In this document: positions 8,322 to 17,561 of the stretch, piece after piece
How positions within the stretch are numbered: the stretch's first letter is position 1
How the letters are laid out: every line of letters begins with the position of its first letter
Assembly (NCBI GenBank): GCA_003695915.1
Contig: RFGF01000036.1
Coordinates: 1 to 38,877 of the forward strand
DNA from: Nitrospirota bacterium
Lineage (GTDB): Bacteria; Nitrospirota; Nitrospiria; Nitrospirales; UBA8639
Direction: 5' to 3'
Length of the DNA stretch: 38,877 nt
The notes under the pieces: generated by a model
What the model was told of the DNA's origin: nothing
Seen by the model: the letters and a program-made list of their open reading frames with translations, nothing else
Databases searched by the model: none
Translations under genes and position numbers: made by a program

Positions 8322-8357
8322 TAGAAATGGTCGTGCACGTTCGGATGTACGGAGCAC

Positions 8358-9359
8358 TCATGCGATTTTCAGCACGCCGGCCCCTTGAATGGTTCCGTCC
8401 TTCAGTCGTTGAAGCGCTGTATTGGCTTCCTCGAGAGGAAACACCTGCGTGGTGGGGTGGATGGGAATCGCCGCGGCTTCCCTCAACAAGTCCAACCCGT
8501 CCTGCCGCGTATTAGCGGTCACGCTCTGGAGCGTTCGTTCGAAGAAGAGATGCCGTGTGTATTCCAAAGGCGGAATCGGCGTCATATAAATGCCGGCCAG
8601 GGCCAAGGTGCCACCTTTTTCCAACGCCTCCAGAGCCGGAGGAACCAGCTCGCCCGCAGGCGCAAAGAGAATGGCCCCGTGCAATTTTTCAGGTGGAGCT
8701 TCGCTCGCCCCCCCGACCCAGACCGCACCGAGTTGTTTCGCCAATTGTCGATGTTCTTCTCGAAGCGAGCAGACATAGACCGCACATCCCCAGTGGCGGG
8801 CAATTTGAATCGCGATATGCGCCGATGCGCCGAAGCCGTACAAGCCGAGCCGTTGGCCAGGTTGAATGTGGCTGCGCCGCAACGCCCGATAGCCGATGAT
8901 GCCGGCACACAACAGCGGTGCGGCTTCTTCGTCGCTAAAGATATCCGGGATGGGATACGCAAATCGCTCGGAGACCAATGCATAGTCCGCGTAGCCGCCA
9001 TGAACGTGGTAGCCGCTGAACGTGGCGCGTTCGCATAGATTTTCACGACCCGTTCGACAAAATTCGCATTGCCCGCAGGTCTGTTGTAACCAGGCGATTC
9101 CTACCCGATCCCCCACGCGGACCTGTTGCACTCCCGGCCCCACACAATCAACTACACCCACTGCCTGATGGCCGGGGATGATCGGCCGCGTAGCTGGAGG
9201 CAATTCGCCTTCTACGATATGCAGATCCGTTCGACAGATTCCGCAGACCCGCACGCGAACTCGCACGTGCCCCGGGCCGGGCTCCGGAACCGGCATCTCC
9301 ATCAGTTTCAGGGGATTCGCCGTGATCTGTGCATCGCGTTCCAACACCATGGCTTTCAT
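8358..9359 (-). CDS. zinc-dependent alcohol dehydrogenase (MDR family)
   Basis: This zinc-type alcohol dehydrogenase oxidises an alcohol to an aldehyde with NAD(P)+, or the reverse. The catalytic zinc ligands are visible as C39 (VCGICRTD), H64 (PGHQAVG) and the cysteine in PLLCAG. The structural zinc site is CGQCEFCRTGRENLC (C95, C98, C101, C109). The Rossmann segment is GLYGFGASAHIAIQIA, with GFGASA in place of the commoner GxGxxG. I chose ATG at 9359 (333 residues) because GGAGG lies 8 bases upstream. It is divergent from an aldehyde dehydrogenase gene across 268 bases, so the pair could oxidise an alcohol to its acid. The substrate is not readable from sequence. Confidence 0.88.
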   Translation of the reverse strand: MKAMVLERDAQITANPLKLMEMPVPEPGPGHVRVRVRVCGICRTDLHIVEGELPPATRPIIPGHQAVGVVDCVGPGVQQVRVGDRVGIAWLQQTCGQCEFCRTGRENLCERATFSGYHVHGGYADYALVSERFAYPIPDIFSDEEAAPLLCAGIIGYRALRRSHIQPGQRLGLYGFGASAHIAIQIARHWGCAVYVCSLREEHRQLAKQLGAVWVGGASEAPPEKLHGAILFAPAGELVPPALEALEKGGTLALAGIYMTPIPPLEYTRHLFFERTLQSVTANTRQDGLDLLREAAAIPIHPTTQVFPLEEANTALQRLKDGTIQGAGVLKIA

Positions 9360-9627
9360 CGTGTGTTCCTCCACCTCATCGTGATCACTTTCACCATCAT
9401 TTTCGACTGCTGCGACGAGACACGGGGGCCTCGTTGGAGTTCATGCCCCTGCCCCTATAGTATCGATTGCGCATTCTCGAAGAAAGTGCATATCCATCGA
9501 TTGCGGTTGCATCTCGATTCCGTAGCCGGCCATAATTCGAGCCATATCGAAATGCTAAGGCTTATTCTCGAACTCCTGACCACCACGAATCCCGACCGAG
9601 TTCATGGCCTATCACAAGGAGGACGTT

Positions 9628-11127
9628 ATGAGTACTGCCACCATTCCCTTGCTGGACGCTGTCACGCAATTTATCTCTCGACCGAAAAAGATGCTGATCG
9701 ATGGCAAATGGGTCGAGGCCCAATCAGGGAAAACCTTTCCCACCTACGATCCCGCCACGGGCGAGGTCATCACACAGATTGCCGAAGGCGACAAATCGGA
9801 CATCGACCTGGCTGTAGCTGCCGCGCGGCGCGCGTTCGAGTCCGGGCCATGGCCCAGGCTGACCCCTTCGGAACGCGGAAAGCTCGTATGGAAACTGGCC
9901 GATCTGATCGAACAGCATCTCGAAGAATTCGCAGAATTGGAATCGTTGGACAACGGAAAACCGGTCGCGGTGGCGCGCGTGGCCGATGTGCCGTTGGCAG
10001 TCGATCTGTTCCGATACATGGCCGGCTGGGCTACCAAAATCGAAGGCAACACCATTCCGATTTCCGTGCCTTACACACCCGGCGCCAATTATTTGGCCTA
10101 TACCGTCCGCGAGCCAATCGGCGTCGTGGGCCAGATCATCCCATGGAATTTTCCGCTATTGATGGCGGCCTGGAAGCTGGGTCCGGCACTCGCGACCGGC
10201 TGCACGGTCGTGCTCAAACCTGCGGAACAAACACCGTTGTCCGCCCTGCGCCTAGGCGAACTGATCTGTGAAGCCGGCTTCCCCGATGGCGTCGTCAACA
10301 TCGTTCCCGGTTATGGCGAAACGGCAGGGGCGGCATTGGCCGCTCACCCACAAGTCGATAAAGTGGCGTTTACCGGCTCGACCGAAGTGGGAAAATTGAT
10401 TGTGAACGCGGCATCGGGCAATCTTAAAAAAGTCTCCCTTGAATTAGGAGGCAAATCGCCTAGCATCGTGCTGCCGGATGCCGATCTCGAAACCAGCATT
10501 CCCGGCGTGGCCAACGCGATTTTCTTCAATCATGGACAATGCTGTTGCGCAGGTTCGCGGCTGTACGTCGAAAAACCTCTGTTCGATAAAGTCGTCTCCG
10601 GTGTGGCCGACTACGCCAAAGCGATCAAAGTCGGGCCCGGGTTGGATCTTTCGACTCAAATGGGCCCGCTGGTTTCCGAAGAACAACATCAACGCGTGCT
10701 CGGATACATTCAGGAAGGCTTTGCCGAGGGGGCCAAAGCCGCCGTCGGAGGGCATCGCATCGGCGACAAGGGCTATTTCGTCGAGCCGACGGTCCTGGTC
10801 GATACGACATCCACGATGAAAGTCGTGCAGGAAGAAATTTTTGGTCCTGTCGTCTGCGCCGAACCCTTCACGGATCTGGATGAGGTCGTTCGCAAGGCCA
10901 ACGACAATATCTACGGCTTGGCCGCAGCGGTCTGGACCAAGGACCTCAGCAAAGCCCACCGGATTGCCAGCGCATTGCGAGCCGGCACGGTCTGGATCAA
11001 TTGTCACAACATTTTCGATGCCGCGCTGCCATTCGGAGGATACAAACAATCCGGATGGGGTCGAGAGATGGGACACGAAGCGTTGGAACTCTATACAGAA
11101 GTCAAAGCCGTGTGTGCCAACTTGTAA
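9628..11127 (+). CDS. NAD(P)+-dependent aldehyde dehydrogenase
   Basis: The 499-residue enzyme converts an aldehyde to the carboxylic acid with NAD(P)+. The catalytic residues are in place: general base E272 in ELGGKSP and the nucleophile in GQCCCAGSR (C305-C307; C306 by alignment with the ALDH2 family). The nucleotide-binding PWNFPLLMAAWK and FTGSTEVGK segments and the C-terminal PFGGYKQSGWGREMG motif are complete. It looks closest to the ALDH1/2-betaine aldehyde dehydrogenase branch, but the substrate is unknown. The start at 9628 follows AAGGAGG by five bases; the upstream ATG at 9604 lacks such a site. It is divergent from an alcohol dehydrogenase gene and ends before a strong terminator. 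Confidence 0.93.
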   Translation: MSTATIPLLDAVTQFISRPKKMLIDGKWVEAQSGKTFPTYDPATGEVITQIAEGDKSDIDLAVAAARRAFESGPWPRLTPSERGKLVWKLADLIEQHLEEFAELESLDNGKPVAVARVADVPLAVDLFRYMAGWATKIEGNTIPISVPYTPGANYLAYTVREPIGVVGQIIPWNFPLLMAAWKLGPALATGCTVVLKPAEQTPLSALRLGELICEAGFPDGVVNIVPGYGETAGAALAAHPQVDKVAFTGSTEVGKLIVNAASGNLKKVSLELGGKSPSIVLPDADLETSIPGVANAIFFNHGQCCCAGSRLYVEKPLFDKVVSGVADYAKAIKVGPGLDLSTQMGPLVSEEQHQRVLGYIQEGFAEGAKAAVGGHRIGDKGYFVEPTVLVDTTSTMKVVQEEIFGPVVCAEPFTDLDEVVRKANDNIYGLAAAVWTKDLSKAHRIASALRAGTVWINCHNIFDAALPFGGYKQSGWGREMGHEALELYTEVKAVCANL

Positions 11128-11154
11128 GAGTTACGTAAACCGTCCCTGTGTATC

Positions 11155-11196
11155 GAAGACCGAACCATTCCCCGCACCAGGGATGGTTCGGTCTTC
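11155..11196 (+). terminator. long hairpin terminator after the aldehyde dehydrogenase gene
   Basis: GAAGACCGAACCAT and ATGGTTCGGTCTTC pair perfectly; three further C-G pairs follow after a one-base bulge, around a short loop. A T/C-rich stretch follows. It lies 28 bases past the stop at 11127. Confidence 0.7.
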
Positions 11197-11246
11197 CGGG
11201 CTTCAGCCTTTTCTTTCTCGCACTCCATTCCGGGTCTTCGCTTCTC

Positions 11247-12269
11247 ATGAAAGCCGTTCTTGCTACCAAACCCGGTGGTCCGGAGGTCTTACAGATCGCC
11301 GAGGTTCCCGATCCGGTTCCGTCAGCTGAGCAATTGCTCATCCACGTCCGTGCCACCGCGCTCAATCGGGCCGATCTTCTGCAGCGTCTCGGCAGGTACC
11401 CACCATCTCCAGGCGAATCGGACATTCTCGGCTTGGAACTGGCCGGAGACGTTGTGGCGATGGGATCGGCAGTGGAAGGTTTTCAGATCGGTGACCGAAT
11501 CTTCGCCCTCGTGAGCGGCGGTGCCTATGCCCAAAAGGCCGTCGTGGATTACCGCATGGCGATCCCCATCCCTGAAGGGATGAGTTACACAGAAGCCGCA
11601 GCCATTCCTGAAGCGTTCTTCACGGCGCACGAAGTCTTGTTCACTTGCGGGCGCTTGACGACCGGGGAAACAGTGCTGATCCATGCGGCGGGAAGCGGAG
11701 TCGGCACCGCAGCCGTGCAAATGGCGGCGCACTGCGGTGCACACATCCTCGCAACAGCTCGGACAACCGAAAAACTCAACCTTGCTCGCTCGTTGGGGGC
11801 TCAGGATACCTATTGTTGCTCCGACGGCCTGTTTGCCGAATGGATCCGGCATCGCACAGAGGATCGAGGTGTTCACTTGATCGTTGATCCTGTCGGAGCT
11901 GCCTATTGGGAAGCCAACTTGAACAGTCTTGCCACACAGGGACGTCTCGTCGTGTTTGGGCTGTTGGGCGGTCGGAGTACAGCTGTCGATTTGAGCATGA
12001 TTCTGACCAAGCGGCTCTCGATCATCGGCACCGTTCTCCGGAGCCGCTCGCTGGCCGAAAAAATCTCGCTGACGCAAGAATTCAAAGCGCGATGGTTACC
12101 TTTGCTGGCACGCAAGGTGTTGCGGCCCGTCATCGATTCCGTTTTTCCCTGGGATCGCGTAGCCGATGCGCATCGATATATGGAAGCCAACCGCAACCTT
12201 GGCAAAATCGTGTTGGTCATCGATGACTCGTCGCAAAGATGCGAGGCATCTCATTCGGACCCAACCTAA
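11247..12269 (+). CDS. NAD(P)H:quinone oxidoreductase-like protein (zinc-free MDR family)
   Basis: The product (340 residues from ATG 11247) belongs to the zinc-free quinone oxidoreductase branch of the medium-chain dehydrogenase family, which reduces quinones or activated double bonds with NAD(P)H. It begins MKAVLATKPGGPEVL, typical of the family (the PIG3/TP53I3 type is a good match). ALNRADLLQRLGRYP and the Rossmann segment HAAGSGVGTAAVQMA (about residue 150) follow, with VVFGLLGG further on. No zinc ligands are present. An open frame extends back to 11148 but crosses the terminator hairpin, so the start at 11247 is preferred; no clear ribosome site precedes it. It follows aldehyde dehydrogenase in the same direction but behind a terminator, so cotranscription is doubtful. 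Confidence 0.85.
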   Translation: MKAVLATKPGGPEVLQIAEVPDPVPSAEQLLIHVRATALNRADLLQRLGRYPPSPGESDILGLELAGDVVAMGSAVEGFQIGDRIFALVSGGAYAQKAVVDYRMAIPIPEGMSYTEAAAIPEAFFTAHEVLFTCGRLTTGETVLIHAAGSGVGTAAVQMAAHCGAHILATARTTEKLNLARSLGAQDTYCCSDGLFAEWIRHRTEDRGVHLIVDPVGAAYWEANLNSLATQGRLVVFGLLGGRSTAVDLSMILTKRLSIIGTVLRSRSLAEKISLTQEFKARWLPLLARKVLRPVIDSVFPWDRVADAHRYMEANRNLGKIVLVIDDSSQRCEASHSDPT

Positions 12270-12493
12270 GCGTCAGGTAACGTAATACATATGTTGAGAG
12301 ACGACAGGCAAGAAGGAACATCGTCGCCGCCTGGACATTCGAATAGGTTCGGTTTTTCGATGAATGGTCCATGGAACGCAGAAGGTTATGTCCCCCTTTA
12401 CACAAGGCGGCACTTCCATAATAATCAGGCCGCAGCATGGTTGTGATCCATACCTCGCTTCATTCACATCTTCTTGATCAAAGGAGCATACTC

Positions 12494-12895
12494 ATGGACC
12501 TCGTTTCCTATTGGCTTGGCAGAATTCGACAAGTTGGGACGCTTGTCCGCACATCGTGTGTCACATTGATTTTGATCGCCGCTCTGACATTTCACATCAT
12601 GACCGTCCCTATGGTTCAGGCCGCGGAAATCGAGGACTCATCCGGCACGGCGGATTTGGTGACCGGGGCTGCGTGTTTCCTCCTCACACCTGTATACGGC
12701 GCGTTTAAGTTGGCCTTTGCCGGAGCGGGCATCATCATCGGCGGATTGACATGGGTGTTTACCGGCGGCGACGATCAAGCCGCCCAACGCGTGTGGGACG
12801 CCAGCATGAAGGGCACGTATATCATCACGCCGGAACACCTCTCCGGCGAGAAACCGATCGTGTTTATCGGTCCGACCGAGGAGTCGAAGCCATGA
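12494..12895 (+). CDS. small secreted or membrane protein of unknown function
   Basis: I cannot name a characterised family. The 133-residue product has a long N-terminal signal (basic region to about residue 20, hydrophobic core TLILIAALTFHIMTV, likely cut after MVQA). A second hydrophobic stretch (ACFLLTPVYGAFKLAF through AGAGIIIGGLTWVF, about residues 60-92) probably lies in the membrane. The C-terminal GTYIITPEHLSGEKPI segment looks like a conserved motif of small envelope proteins. ATG at 12494 follows AAGGAG by seven bases, which decides the start over an upstream ATG. A DUF3568-type lipoprotein follows 150 bases later in the same direction, so both may be part of an envelope unit. Confidence 0.6.
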   Translation: MDLVSYWLGRIRQVGTLVRTSCVTLILIAALTFHIMTVPMVQAAEIEDSSGTADLVTGAACFLLTPVYGAFKLAFAGAGIIIGGLTWVFTGGDDQAAQRVWDASMKGTYIITPEHLSGEKPIVFIGPTEESKP

Positions 12896-13045
12896 GTCGA
12901 CGGCGGGACGAGCACGTCCGCAGGGGGGTAATCCCTGACACATTCGGCCGCTTACATGCGATCGATCCTGTCCGATGCAAGCAGGACAGCCGATCGTGTG
13001 AGGTCTCGAGCAGCGAACATTGGCGAAAGAATCAAAAAGAGGAGC

Positions 13046-13474
13046 ATGATCTTGACACGATCTACGAAATCTATATCCCGATTGACGCGTATTGTTATCG
13101 GCTTGCTGACGATCGCTGTGATTGGCATCGGCACATCCGGGTGTGCCGTGTTGTTGCTCGGCGCAGGAGCCGGCGCAGGAGCTGGCGGAGCCGTTTATGT
13201 GATGGGCAAGCTAGAAGATGAGCTGAACGCGAGTGTCCCTGCCTTGCGCAAGGCGGCCATTGCCGCGCTCAAAGACTTGGACATGCCTGTCGTGAAAGAT
13301 CGAGGCGACAAACTCACGGCAACCGTGGAATCCCGGACTGCCGACGGCAAGCGTGTGTGGATCACCATCGATTCCATGACCCCGTCCCGATCCAAAGTGT
13401 CGATCCGAGTCGGATATATGGGCGATGAAACCCGAGCGCGGCGTATTCTCGAAACCATGCGTCGACACATTTAG
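13046..13474 (+). CDS. DUF3568-type lipoprotein
   Basis: The product (142 residues) has a lipoprotein signal ending at GTSGC followed by AVLLLGAGAGAGAGG, the layout of small DUF3568 lipoproteins. The mature domain has the pattern LRKAAIAALKDLDM, DKLTATVESRTADGKRV, and a C-terminal VRVGYMGDETRARRI-like stretch (here IRVGYMGDE), which matches that family of small beta/alpha envelope proteins of unknown function. The start is uncertain: ATG at 13046 is one base from AAGAGGAG, too close for normal use, while TTG at 13052 in the same frame sits seven bases from it. Longer in-frame starts upstream exist but would put a basic 30-residue extension before the signal. Its role is unknown. Confidence 0.65.
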   Translation: MILTRSTKSISRLTRIVIGLLTIAVIGIGTSGCAVLLLGAGAGAGAGGAVYVMGKLEDELNASVPALRKAAIAALKDLDMPVVKDRGDKLTATVESRTADGKRVWITIDSMTPSRSKVSIRVGYMGDETRARRILETMRRHI

Positions 13475-13520
13475 ATGGCTCGTTTCCGACGAGAGCACGA
13501 CTCTATAGGGCCCCATTCCT

Positions 13521-14066
13521 CTAAACAGCAGTCAACGGAAGCGGAAGCACCACGGTCGCCTGAGGGCCCTTTTCTCCATCTTCCATATTGAAAGTTACTT
13601 CCATTCCGTCTTCCAGCTTGGCGAAGTCAAATCCGCGCAGGGCATTTTTGTGGAAATAGATTTCCTCTCCGCCATCCTGCAAAATGAACCCATATCCTTC
13701 CTGGCGAAAGATTTTGTTGATGACTCCGAGATACGGAAGCGAGGGTTGTACCGGGGGTTCCTTGGATGCTCGCTTTTCTTGAATTTTTTCCAGCTCGATT
13801 TCGACGGCTGCAAACGCGGCGCGAATCGCTTCTTCGAACGTTTTGGCCTCTTTTCTCGCCGTGATCGTATGACGCTTGGGGATATTGACGACGACCAGGG
13901 CTTCGGCATGATTGGCGCTTTTTTTATGATGGGTGTTCTTGGTCAATGTCACGCGCGCATGCGTGATGCGCAGAGATTCCGTTTCCAAAGCCGCCGCACG
14001 TTCTTCGATTTCCGTCTTCCACCTCGGCGTCATGCCCACATTGCGACTTTCAATTTTCAAATCCAT
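13521..14066 (-). CDS. HPF/RaiA ribosome-associated protein fused to a cold-shock domain
   Basis: The 181-residue protein joins an N-terminal ribosome hibernation (HPF/RaiA) domain to a cold-shock domain. Residues 1-100 carry the beta-alpha HPF layout (DLKIESRNVGMTPRW, ARVTLTKN, HAEALVVVNIPKRHTI, FEEAIRAAFAAVEIEL). Residues 112-178 are a cold-shock fold with RNP-1-like GYGFI (124-128) and RNP-2-like EIYFHKNAL (135-143). HPF proteins bind the 30S subunit and silence or store ribosomes in slow growth; cold-shock domains bind single-stranded RNA. The fusion would place an RNA-binding domain where long HPFs have a dimerisation domain. The start at 14066 follows a GGAGGG site by six bases. Transcription is away from msrB and the 317-base gap is shared. 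Confidence 0.85.
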   Translation of the reverse strand: MDLKIESRNVGMTPRWKTEIEERAAALETESLRITHARVTLTKNTHHKKSANHAEALVVVNIPKRHTITARKEAKTFEEAIRAAFAAVEIELEKIQEKRASKEPPVQPSLPYLGVINKIFRQEGYGFILQDGGEEIYFHKNALRGFDFAKLEDGMEVTFNMEDGEKGPQATVVLPLPLTAV

Positions 14067-14383
14067 GCTTGACCCTCCTTCGCTCTCTGCATCGCCGTCG
14101 ACGAGCCGTACATCGTCGTATCTGTCAAGAGCGCCGTCAGGCGACCGATCCGGCGCAGAAGCGGGCTGCAGTTTAAAAATTCTTTCCCGACGTGTCAAAG
14201 GCTTTCATAGCCTTCATCGGTCGATCTCCGACAATCATCAACCAGCGAACGGGATCGCATGCTCTTCGATGACTGAACGCATACTCGGCTCGGCCATCGT
14301 TCCAACGGGTCCATTGCGACACCGTAGGATCGCGCTCGGCCGGTTGCGCAGAAGGTGCACATCATGGTTACAATATCGCCACA
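14067..14383. other. divergent spacer between the hpf-type gene and msrB
   Basis: The only signals I can support are the GGAGGG ribosome site of the hpf-type gene (about 14073-14078, minus strand) and TACAAT at 14369-14374 as a -10-like box just before msrB. No open frame with gene-like features was found. Confidence 0.4.
14369..14374 (+). promoter_or_regulatory. possible -10 box of a nearly leaderless msrB transcript
   Basis: TACAAT matches five of six consensus bases and ends nine bases before the msrB ATG at 14384. A start point about seven bases further would fall at or beside the ATG. The -35 region is weak (TTGCGC, 19 bases upstream). Confidence 0.3.
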
Positions 14384-14797
14384 ATGACTGACAAATCTGA
14401 CACCCCCTTCCCCATTGTCAAATCTGACGAAGAATGGCGTGTCCAGCTCACGCCCATGCAATATCATGTGTTGCGCGAGGAAGGGACCGAGCCCCCGTTT
14501 CACAATGAATACTTCGATTCCAAGGCCGCCGGCACCTATCATTGCGCCGGATGTGGTCAACCGCTCTTTTCCTCAGACGCCAAATATGACAGCGGCACCG
14601 GCTGGCCCAGTTTTTGGCAGCCAATTTCGGAGTCGGCCATCGGTACCAGCACCGATTGGAAGCTCGTTTATCCCCGCACCGAAGTTCATTGCTCTCGATG
14701 TGGCGGACACCTCGGCCACGTGTTCAAAGACGGACCGCCGCCAACCGGACTTCGTTACTGCATCAACTCCGCTGCATTGACCTTTCGCCCGGCGTGA
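14384..14797 (+). CDS. msrB: peptide-methionine (R)-S-oxide reductase MsrB
   Basis: MsrB reduces the R form of methionine sulfoxide in proteins, a repair step after oxidative damage. The 137-residue product has all family marks: the zinc pairs C54/C57 (CAGCG) and C103/C106 (CSRCG), SGTGWPSF at 70-77, HLGHVF at 109-114, and the catalytic C126 in RYCINSAAL. There is no signal peptide, so it acts in the cytosol. ATG at 14384 gives the normal N terminus; it has no Shine-Dalgarno site and a -10-like box close by, so translation may be leaderless. The last 43 bases overlap the end of the convergent regulator gene. The call is firm. Confidence 0.95.
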   Translation: MTDKSDTPFPIVKSDEEWRVQLTPMQYHVLREEGTEPPFHNEYFDSKAAGTYHCAGCGQPLFSSDAKYDSGTGWPSFWQPISESAIGTSTDWKLVYPRTEVHCSRCGGHLGHVFKDGPPPTGLRYCINSAALTFRPA

Positions 14798-17421
14798 GCC
14801 GTTCTCGTATTGATGGCAGCGGATTGTTCTGCAAACTGACGCCGAATCAACGCCTCCACTGCAGGAAAATATCGTTCGGGAAGATTGCGGAAGCGCTTCC
14901 GGCAATCGGCGATGGCCTGGTCGATCATATGTGAAGAATGTGGAGGCAACAAGTTCTTGGTGTATTCGCGAAGCCGCGATTTCACGATCTCGATCAAGCC
15001 GGGATCGCCGGCCAGCAGGGCTGCCGCTGCATGCAGATCGCCGTCGCACTCCACCAGTGCCTGAAACCCGAGGCCCTTGAGGCGCTGCGTCACCGTACTT
15101 CGATCCCACCCCAATTCCCGTGCCGTGCGCTGCATATCGAACCGGTGACGACGGAGGCAGGCGAGCACCGCTTCATCTTCTCGCCAGGCATGACCGACTT
15201 TGCCTTTCAAGAAATCTAGCGTCGCGCCTCGAGAGGAGTTCAAATGTGCCATGGCCTGCGATCGCGTATCGAGCCGTAAATCGGATTCGGTGATGAGCCT
15301 CCCCTCGCACATCGTCACCGCTTGGATCAGCACCTGGCGTAGTTCACGGATATTGCCGGGCCATGGATGGTGGATCATCGCCTGCGTAGCAGACAGAGAA
15401 AATTCGAGCGTCGGCATGCCGCGCTCGTCACACGATTCGGTCACGATTCTGTGAGCCAAAGCCAGAATGTCATCGGGACCTCGTTCGCGAAGCGGCGGCA
15501 ACCGAAAGACAAGACTCCGCAGACGGTAATACAGATCCTCGCGAAACCGGCCTTCCCGGACTTCGACGTCCAGGTCCCGGTTCGTAGCCGCCACGATCCG
15601 GACATCGACCTGCGTCAGCGTCGAGGCTCCGACACGGTAGAAGGCACCGCTGTCCAGCACGCGCAATAACTTGGCTTGCACATCCAACCCCAGTTCACCG
15701 ATTTCATCCAGAAACACAGTTCCCCCCGAGGCCGTTTCCAACAGTCCGCGCCGGCCCACCGCCCCGGTAAACGCACCCTTCACGTGCCCAAAAAGTTCGC
15801 CCTCGAACAGTTCGCCCCGAATCGCCGCCATATTGACGGGCACGAACGGCCCGTCTTTTCGGGGGCTCAGCGTATGCACCGCCCGGGCAAATAACTCTTT
15901 GCCGGTACCCGTCTCTCCTAACAAAAGAACCGGATTCTGCGTGGCTGCGGCTTTTTTGAGATCTCCGAACAGCGCAAGCAGCGCCGGATTGCGCGTCACG
16001 ATACCAAGGGATTCGCATTCTTGGCGAAGATCGTCCCACGCTTCGTGATGCTCGCCATCCGAACGCGAAGGAATCTCCGGACGCGGCTCAGGAACCGGCG
16101 CATGTGCCTGCAATGTCTGCACGACCGCTTCGAGCTGTCTGATACGCTCCTGCGTGTCTGCCACTTCGGTTCGAGCCGCCTGGAGTTTGCTCCTCGCCTG
16201 CGCTTCCGCGGCAGACAGGCTGTCTAATTGTTCCGCGGATTCCCGAGCCTTCTTCTGAAGGGCTCGCAGCTCGAGGTCTCGCTCATGTACCAGCGCTTCC
16301 TTCGCTCGCAATTCATCGCCTAGCCGGGCCAGATGTGCCTGCGCGCGTTCCCATTGATACCGCGTATGGTGATAAGCGGCGAACCGTGCCCAGAGCGATC
16401 CTCCAACGACGGAGGCGACAAGAGCGATCGACATGGGCACGATGGGCACCACTCGTTGTCCGAACACCCATGCCGCATGCGCCATAAACAGATACACAAG
16501 CCCTGCCATTCCTATTCCAGGCCATTTCCAGGGCGATGGACCCAGACAGATCAGCCAACTCATGCCGATCGCGAACAGCAACGTCACACTTATTGCCATC
16601 CACCAAGGCATCGGGAGAAGCCAGGCATCGGTCAAGGCGGCATTGAGAATCGTGGCATGGACGAAGCCCAGCGGCGCCCGTGAATCCACTGGCGTCGCGA
16701 CACCTGATGACGAAACCGGAAAGAGCAGAACGATCTTGCCTCCCACCAGCCGCGTGAGCGTCTCGATGTCCCGCTGCTCGATTGAGGCGTGAAGCGTGGA
16801 GTACGGAATTTGGCGAAACGGTTGCTGACTCCAGGCCCCGACAAACGGAATCAAGGAGGGTCTCGAGGGAAACGACACCTGCTGCCCCATCACGACCGAA
16901 CCCATGACCAACCCAAGCGCGTGCCGGTGGGAGTCATCTCCCGACACGCGGCGGATTACGCCATCGCGGTCCGAAGGGATTTCCAAGACGCCGACCGCAC
17001 GTGCGGCATCCTTGAGCGAATCGCTAACGGTGTCGGGATAGATCACGGATCCGGCAAGCTTGGTCGCCTCAGCCAATCGGACCTCGCCGACGACGTCCCC
17101 GCATTCGGGCGGGGGAACACCCGACATCGGCGCAAGGGGACCGATGCCCAAGGCATCCGCCTGAGCCATCGAAGAAATCACGGTCGCCAGTTCAAGACGA
17201 TGCCATTGCCCTGCCCCACAGACCAGCGTATCGTGCTCCTCGACCGGAACCAACACGATGCGAGGATCCACCGACGGCCATGGACGATGAGTGATCCGCC
17301 AATCGGATAGGGCGAGTTTCCAGGAAGGCGCAACCCAGTTGACGCCCCATCCGACCGCACAAGCCAGCACACCAATGACGAGCACTGCCAGAAATCCCTG
17401 CTGTCCGAGTCGCTTTAACAT
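14755..17421 (-). CDS. CHASE2-domain membrane-bound sigma-54 activator (AAA+ and Fis-type HTH)
   Basis: This 888-residue protein is a membrane-bound enhancer-binding protein. TM1 (about 9-30) is followed by a CHASE2-type periplasmic sensor (about 36-262), then a cluster of membrane helices (about 270-345) and a coiled coil (about 352-440). The AAA+ domain has Walker A GETGTGKE (502-509), the sigma-54 contact loop GAFTGA (549-554), Walker B FLDE (570-573) and PWPGNIREL (687-695). A Fis-like HTH lies at about 761-785 ([24 protein letters not shown]). About 100 residues follow the HTH, which is unusual. The intact GAFTGA loop means it should activate sigma-54 promoters in response to an extracytoplasmic signal. 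It follows a TPR gene by 140 bases on the same strand, so the two may act together. The gene's 3' end overlaps msrB by 43 bases. Confidence 0.9.
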   Translation of the reverse strand: MLKRLGQQGFLAVLVIGVLACAVGWGVNWVAPSWKLALSDWRITHRPWPSVDPRIVLVPVEEHDTLVCGAGQWHRLELATVISSMAQADALGIGPLAPMSGVPPPECGDVVGEVRLAEATKLAGSVIYPDTVSDSLKDAARAVGVLEIPSDRDGVIRRVSGDDSHRHALGLVMGSVVMGQQVSFPSRPSLIPFVGAWSQQPFRQIPYSTLHASIEQRDIETLTRLVGGKIVLLFPVSSSGVATPVDSRAPLGFVHATILNAALTDAWLLPMPWWMAISVTLLFAIGMSWLICLGPSPWKWPGIGMAGLVYLFMAHAAWVFGQRVVPIVPMSIALVASVVGGSLWARFAAYHHTRYQWERAQAHLARLGDELRAKEALVHERDLELRALQKKARESAEQLDSLSAAEAQARSKLQAARTEVADTQERIRQLEAVVQTLQAHAPVPEPRPEIPSRSDGEHHEAWDDLRQECESLGIVTRNPALLALFGDLKKAAATQNPVLLLGETGTGKELFARAVHTLSPRKDGPFVPVNMAAIRGELFEGELFGHVKGAFTGAVGRRGLLETASGGTVFLDEIGELGLDVQAKLLRVLDSGAFYRVGASTLTQVDVRIVAATNRDLDVEVREGRFREDLYYRLRSLVFRLPPLRERGPDDILALAHRIVTESCDERGMPTLEFSLSATQAMIHHPWPGNIRELRQVLIQAVTMCEGRLITESDLRLDTRSQAMAHLNSSRGATLDFLKGKVGHAWREDEAVLACLRRHRFDMQRTARELGWDRSTVTQRLKGLGFQALVECDGDLHAAAALLAGDPGLIEIVKSRLREYTKNLLPPHSSHMIDQAIADCRKRFRNLPERYFPAVEALIRRQFAEQSAAINTRTAHAGRKVNAAELMQ

Positions 17422-17561
17422 TCCCTATTCTCTATCCCTTCTTCATCACATATAGCATGTCGTGTCACAGAGAGCCTCGAAGAACACGAGCCAGTTCTCA
17501 TCATGGGTCACACCTGCGGACATGCCGTCGGTAGCCGTCCTCATAAATTATTCGCAGTCGC

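Noticed and set aside
9126-10271. Plus-strand open frame over the alcohol and aldehyde dehydrogenase genes
   Set aside because: It is a shadow crossing two genes with complete active sites.
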